39,283 bases of DNA. It comes from Halobacillus alkaliphilus. GTDB taxonomy: Bacteria > Bacillota > Bacilli > Bacillales > Halobacillaceae. This document shows, piece after piece, positions 35,627-39,283 of this stretch. The position numbers and the translations under genes were made by a program. Position 1 is the stretch's first letter, and every line of letters begins with the position of its first letter. The stretch spans positions 1 to 39,283 of the forward strand of contig NZ_FOOG01000036.1 in assembly GCF_900113125.1 (NCBI RefSeq), written 5' to 3'. The notes under the pieces were generated by a model, which saw only the letters and a program-made list of their open reading frames with translations, had not been told where the DNA came from and did no database searches.

Positions 35627-36913
35627 ATGTCAAACTACCAGGAAGCCATCCAATGGATACATTCTAGAGAAAAATTTAAAGTCAAACCTGGATTAAAGCG
35701 GATGGAGTGGATGATGGAAGAACTGGGACACCCAGAGAAAAAGCTGAAAGCTATTCACATCGCAGGCACAAATGGAAAAGGCTCGACAGTGACTTTTTTA
35801 AGTAATTTACTGCAGACGCAAGGTTACGATATAGGAACATTCACATCACCCTATATTATAAGGTTTAATGAAAGAATCAGTGTCAATGGGGAAGCCATTC
35901 CTGATGCTGAACTTGCTGCTTTAACAGAAGCAATTAAACCTTTAGCAGAAAAGTTGAAAGGCACATCTCTTGGTGAACCAACAGAATTTGAAATTATCAC
36001 GGCCATGGCTGTGATATATTTTTCTCAAAAACACCTGGACTTCATATTGTTTGAAGTCGGTCTAGGTGGTCGTTATGATTCCACGAATATCATTCAGCCG
36101 CTTTTATCTGTAATTACAAACATCGGACTTGACCACATAAATATTTTAGGGAATACACTTGAACAGATTGCTTACGAAAAAGCAGGAATAATCAAAACCA
36201 ATACACCTCTTATTACTGGGACAAAAGAAGAGTCTGCCTTGAGTGTTTTGAAAGAGCAGGCTTCGGTTAATAAGGCTCCTGTGTCAATCTTAGGAGAAAA
36301 TTTTCAAGTAGAACATATAAAAAGCTCACTTGAAGGAGAGTACTTTGAATTTAAAACTTCATCATTTCATTCCGGAGATTTGCTTAGTCCTATGAAAGGC
36401 CGGCACCAGGTAGATAACGCAGCTCTCGCCCTTCAAACGATGGAGCACCTGAAAAAAATGGGGGTAGGCATAAATCGTACTCAATATAGCAGAGGTCTGC
36501 TTAGAACTCACTGGCCTGCTCGTTTTGAAACAATTAGTACAAACCCTGTAACCATTATTGATGGCGCCCATAATGAAGAAGGGACACGGGCTCTAGTAGA
36601 TACCATGAAACGGCATTTTAGCGGGAAACGTGTCCATCTTATTTACTCTGCTTTAGAAGATAAACCAGTGAAAAACATGCTTGAGATTCTAAAAGAGGTT
36701 GTCGATGTCGCCTATATGACTACCTTTGAGTTCCCAAGAGCTATGACGGGCAGTGAGCTAACTGAGCTCTCCCCTATACCTGATACTATAACTGTCTCTG
36801 ATTATGTTCAGGCAATCAGGGAAGCTACGTCCACGATAAAAACAGGAGATGTATTACTCATCACAGGATCCCTCTATTTTATATCAGAAATAAGGAAATA
36901 TTTTGAATATTAA
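35627..36913 (+). CDS. folC: Folylpolyglutamate synthase / dihydrofolate synthase
   Basis: 428 aa Mur-ligase-type enzyme that adds glutamate to dihydropteroate and folates. P-loop GTNGKGST (47-54), FTSPYIIRFNERIS (about 76-89), the central ATP/Mg region with GLGGRYDSTN (about 144-153), and DGAHNEEG (about 316-323). ATG 35627 is chosen: SD AAGAGGGAATG precedes it and homologues start at this point; ATG 35570 would add 19 residues encoded by the hairpin. Follows valS as in B. subtilis; no comC is seen downstream, where a cyclase gene lies instead. Confidence 0.96.
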   Translation: MSNYQEAIQWIHSREKFKVKPGLKRMEWMMEELGHPEKKLKAIHIAGTNGKGSTVTFLSNLLQTQGYDIGTFTSPYIIRFNERISVNGEAIPDAELAALTEAIKPLAEKLKGTSLGEPTEFEIITAMAVIYFSQKHLDFILFEVGLGGRYDSTNIIQPLLSVITNIGLDHINILGNTLEQIAYEKAGIIKTNTPLITGTKEESALSVLKEQASVNKAPVSILGENFQVEHIKSSLEGEYFEFKTSSFHSGDLLSPMKGRHQVDNAALALQTMEHLKKMGVGINRTQYSRGLLRTHWPARFETISTNPVTIIDGAHNEEGTRALVDTMKRHFSGKRVHLIYSALEDKPVKNMLEILKEVVDVAYMTTFEFPRAMTGSELTELSPIPDTITVSDYVQAIREATSTIKTGDVLLITGSLYFISEIRKYFEY

Positions 36914-36988
36914 CCCCTGGTATGGTAACATTTGAGTTACTTAATTTTTCCTAATAAAAGGAAATATTGTCAAGGATGAGGTGCAAGG

Positions 36989-38722
36989 ATGGAAAGGGAC
37001 AAAAGAGTCAAGATATGGATACTTTGGGTTTGTTTATGGCCTTCGAGCATCTACTTAATGTATCGTTGGCTGGACCCGCCCCTCCACGTGAATATATTGG
37101 AAATAGGGTCTTTTGTCATACTTGCCTCCATCGTAGCCCTCTTTCCTCTGCGGATTGGGGATAACCCTGTATTCTTTACTCATGGAATTGCATTTGCGGC
37201 TTTTTTACAATATGGATTATTTGTAGAAATTATCATTTCCCAAGTATCTTTGCTCTTTCTACTTTTGAAGGTTCGCGTGGACCGGACCTCCTCTCATCGA
37301 ATCCCTATTAATTTTATGATGTTTCTTGCTATATCAATCCTATCAGCTCAAGTATATTATGCTTTGGGTGGAGAGCATGCGGGAGAAGCGGTTTCCTCTA
37401 TAACGGATGCCCTCCCAATCATTACATACGCGTTATCACAGATTTTTCTCAATCAACTTTCGTTGAAAATAATTACAAAGATAATCTATAAGCAGAAAAT
37501 CGTATGGTGGGACAGTGGTTTTGTCTGGGACGTAGCCACTGCAGGTATTGTGCTCCCTGTTGGATTTGTACTTTATATTGTTTTCCTTGAATTTGGAATA
37601 AGTGCTATGTTTTTTGTTGGAATTCCTTTTATCTTTATTTCTGGAATGTTCATGCTCTTTCATAATAGCCATGAGATCAACTCCTACTTAAAGAGAACTA
37701 GTAAGATTGGACATGAACTTACGGGGAAACTTGGGGTTAAGGATGTTCTTGACTTATTTGTAGACCGCCTCAGCGAATTGCTTCCTCTTGATTACATCTA
37801 TGTTTATGATGTACTATCTGAACATCAATTAAAGCTCATCCGCTTCTTTGATCGTACCGGAGAGATGAAGTTGTCAGAGTTGCAAATGAATAGAGGGGAA
37901 GGCGTTAGCAGGGCAGTAAGGAAAAAAACCGGGAGTTTCCATTATAAAAAGAGAGCTGAGTGGAAGCACATGGCGAATTCATTTACTCCTGAGAATGCGG
38001 AAAGTGTCCTTTCTGTACCTGTAGAAAGAAATAACGAGATTGTAGGCATTATAACTATTTATTCTAAAAAGAAGAGGGCATTTCTACAATTTCAGTTTAT
38101 GATTCTTAGGATTCTTGGCAATTACCTGGGGGTTGCTATTGATAATGCGAGACACTATGAGCAGCGAAAAGAAGAAAGTGAACGATGCCCTCTTACGGGC
38201 CTTTACAATTATCGTTACTTTGAAAACTATTTGCAGGATCTATTTTCGCAATGGGAAAAAGAAGACATCAAGAAACCAATTTCTCTTATTCTTTTAGACA
38301 TTGATCATTTTAAGAAAGTCAATGATACCTATGGACATGAAAGTGGGAATGAGATTCTTTGTCTGCTTTCTGAAAGACTGCGGATGGTTCTAACTAATAG
38401 AGGAGTGCTTGCTCGTTATGGCGGAGAAGAATTTGTGATTCTTCTTCCGGGATATGCGGCTGATCAATCCTTTAATTTAGCTGAAGAAATTAAACATGCC
38501 ATATCTTCTGAACCTTTTTATTCTCACGATCACATATTAAGATGGGAGACGGTGCAGGAGGTTAATGTTACTGCTAGTATAGGAGTGGCGGTTTACCCGG
38601 ATGATTGTGAAGAGCCCTTAGAATTAATTCGCCATGCGGATCGAGCGATGTACGTAGGTGCGAAGCAGCAAGGAAGAAATAAGGTAGCGGCTTATAATCA
38701 AATGAACACAAACGTCCAATAA
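36989..38722 (+). CDS. Membrane-bound GAF-GGDEF diguanylate cyclase
   Basis: 577 aa. N-terminal integral membrane region (about 8-225, six to seven segments), a GAF domain (about 245-385) and a GGDEF domain (about 395-570). Makes cyclic di-GMP from two GTP. Active-site features are intact: metal Asp437 in LLDIDHFKKVND, CPLTGLYN start (400-407), and GGEEF (478-482). The inhibitory I-site RxxD is absent (LTNRGVLARYGGEEF), so no product inhibition by that route is expected. ATG 36989 follows GAGGTG. No EAL partner is nearby. Ends inside its own terminator. Confidence 0.92.
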   Translation: MERDKRVKIWILWVCLWPSSIYLMYRWLDPPLHVNILEIGSFVILASIVALFPLRIGDNPVFFTHGIAFAAFLQYGLFVEIIISQVSLLFLLLKVRVDRTSSHRIPINFMMFLAISILSAQVYYALGGEHAGEAVSSITDALPIITYALSQIFLNQLSLKIITKIIYKQKIVWWDSGFVWDVATAGIVLPVGFVLYIVFLEFGISAMFFVGIPFIFISGMFMLFHNSHEINSYLKRTSKIGHELTGKLGVKDVLDLFVDRLSELLPLDYIYVYDVLSEHQLKLIRFFDRTGEMKLSELQMNRGEGVSRAVRKKTGSFHYKKRAEWKHMANSFTPENAESVLSVPVERNNEIVGIITIYSKKKRAFLQFQFMILRILGNYLGVAIDNARHYEQRKEESERCPLTGLYNYRYFENYLQDLFSQWEKEDIKKPISLILLDIDHFKKVNDTYGHESGNEILCLLSERLRMVLTNRGVLARYGGEEFVILLPGYAADQSFNLAEEIKHAISSEPFYSHDHILRWETVQEVNVTASIGVAVYPDDCEEPLELIRHADRAMYVGAKQQGRNKVAAYNQMNTNVQ

Positions 38723-38740
38723 TTGTTATTGGACGTCTTT
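38712..38740 (+). terminator. Terminator of the diguanylate cyclase gene and group IIC intron target
   Basis: ACGTCCAATAA/TTATTGGACGT with 3-nt loop, then CTTTAT. The stop codon lies in the stem. The intron follows immediately. Confidence 0.88.
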
Positions 38741-38742
38741 AT

Positions 38743-39283
38743 GTGTGCCCGGCACGGGTGTAAACTCTAGGGTTCAAGTCCCGAGCGGCGAAGGTCGTTG
38801 TAGCCGTTAGTCAAAGGCAAGGGTGTCCAGGGTGACCTGAAATCTGAAGGAAGCCGGAGACAAATTTCCGACCCGAGGAACACAAATCTCATAAAAGGCT
38901 GTCTGTCTGGGGTGAGTCTGCATAACAAGACGAAACCCCAACGACCAAAGGGGCAGGCAGTAAATGAGGCGGGGATATGGAAAGGAAGTTTATGCTTTTA
39001 CCCGGGGAGGTCTGATGGACAAGCCGTACACATGCGGTAACCGATTCCCCAAAGAATCGCTGAACCATCAGAAGTCAGCCGAAGCCATAGTACCTTACCT
39101 TCCGGAAGGTAGGGGAAGGGCTGAATCATAAAATGAGTACCATTTTCCTGGCGTACGCATCATCTGATGACACAGAATAGATCAACCAGTTGCGAGAGAG
39201 AAGTGAAGTCTTCGAGGGCGTAACTGGGGTGGAAGATCGATGCCACACAATAGAACGAAATGGTCACGTGGAGGGCAAGCGAA
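38743..39283 (+). mobile_element. Group IIC intron, 5' part, truncated by window edge
   Basis: Begins with GTGTGCCCGGCACGGGTG, the GUGYG 5' end and domain I start of class C introns (very like the Oceanobacillus iheyensis and B. halodurans introns, recalled). Further conserved blocks are GCAAGGGTGTCC, ATCTGAAGGAAGC, GAGGAACACAAA, CAGTAAATGAGGC and TTACCCGGGGAGGTCTG, ending with the domain IV entry CATAGTACC and a hairpin near 39098-39113. IBS1 TTTAT (38738-38742) can pair with EBS1 GTAAA (38960-38964, one G-U). The reverse transcriptase and domains V-VI lie outside the window; an ATG at 39240 behind GGGGTGGAAG is one possible start of the encoded protein. Confidence 0.92.

Noticed and set aside
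1-39283. CRISPR array, prophage or multi-gene defence island
   Set aside because: No regularly spaced repeats, phage structural genes or known defence gene clusters were found; most of the window is syntenic core genome.

Overview
The window is a low-to-moderate GC chromosomal segment of a spore-forming, aerobic Bacillaceae bacterium. The gene order (gerM-rph-rdgB-ysnB; ysoA-tig-clpX-lonA-ysxC; hemAXCDBL-spoVID-valS-folC) is that of the Bacillus subtilis tig/hem region. Spore genes (gerM, spoVID, an sda-like gene), SD-led TTG/GTG starts and a menaquinol oxidase operon agree with this. Acidic proteins (Tig, QoxA tail, SpoVID) suggest a moderate halophile such as Halobacillus or a relative; that genus is inference.

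Layout. 1-545: the 3' end of an IS200/IS605-type tnpB with hairpin-rich right end. 638-3759: gerM, rph, rdgB and a YfcE/YsnB phosphodiesterase. 3778-5538: a consensus promoter, tRNA-Gly(UCC) and tRNA-Arg(UCU). The 3' end of tRNA-Arg is repeated (31/33 bp) 1,445 bp downstream, next to what looks like the original tRNA terminator. The enclosed segment holds a DUF2798-type membrane gene, a small membrane gene broken by an amber codon and a frameshifted ORF, and looks like a decayed element integrated in the tRNA gene. 5710-8289: an unknown 85-aa gene, a secreted M28/PA-domain aminopeptidase and small unknown genes. 8405-12624: qoxABCD followed by a truncated QoxD paralogue. 12666-13844: small membrane genes, a 58-aa DUF3918-like gene and an unlabelled Sda-like checkpoint gene on the minus strand.

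14225-21537: ysoA, tig, clpX, lonA, ysxC (protein folding, regulated proteolysis, ribosome assembly); lonB, which lies between clpX and lonA in B. subtilis, is absent here. 21892-24240: a three-gene polar amino acid ABC importer. 24283-24759: a LiaI/LiaF-like membrane protein on the minus strand. 25007-31220: the complete hemAXCDBL operon, from glutamyl-tRNA to uroporphyrinogen III. 31352-36913: spoVID (short form), a small minus-strand membrane gene, a T-box (GUC specifier) controlling valS, then folC. 36989-38722: a membrane GAF-GGEEF diguanylate cyclase. 38743-end: the 5' part of a group IIC intron inserted directly behind the cyclase terminator.

Most of the window is conserved core genome. 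The accessory signals are the two mobile elements at the ends, the tRNA-Arg remnant island, and a set of small genes that are easily missed. I found no CRISPR array, prophage or clear novel multi-gene defence system.
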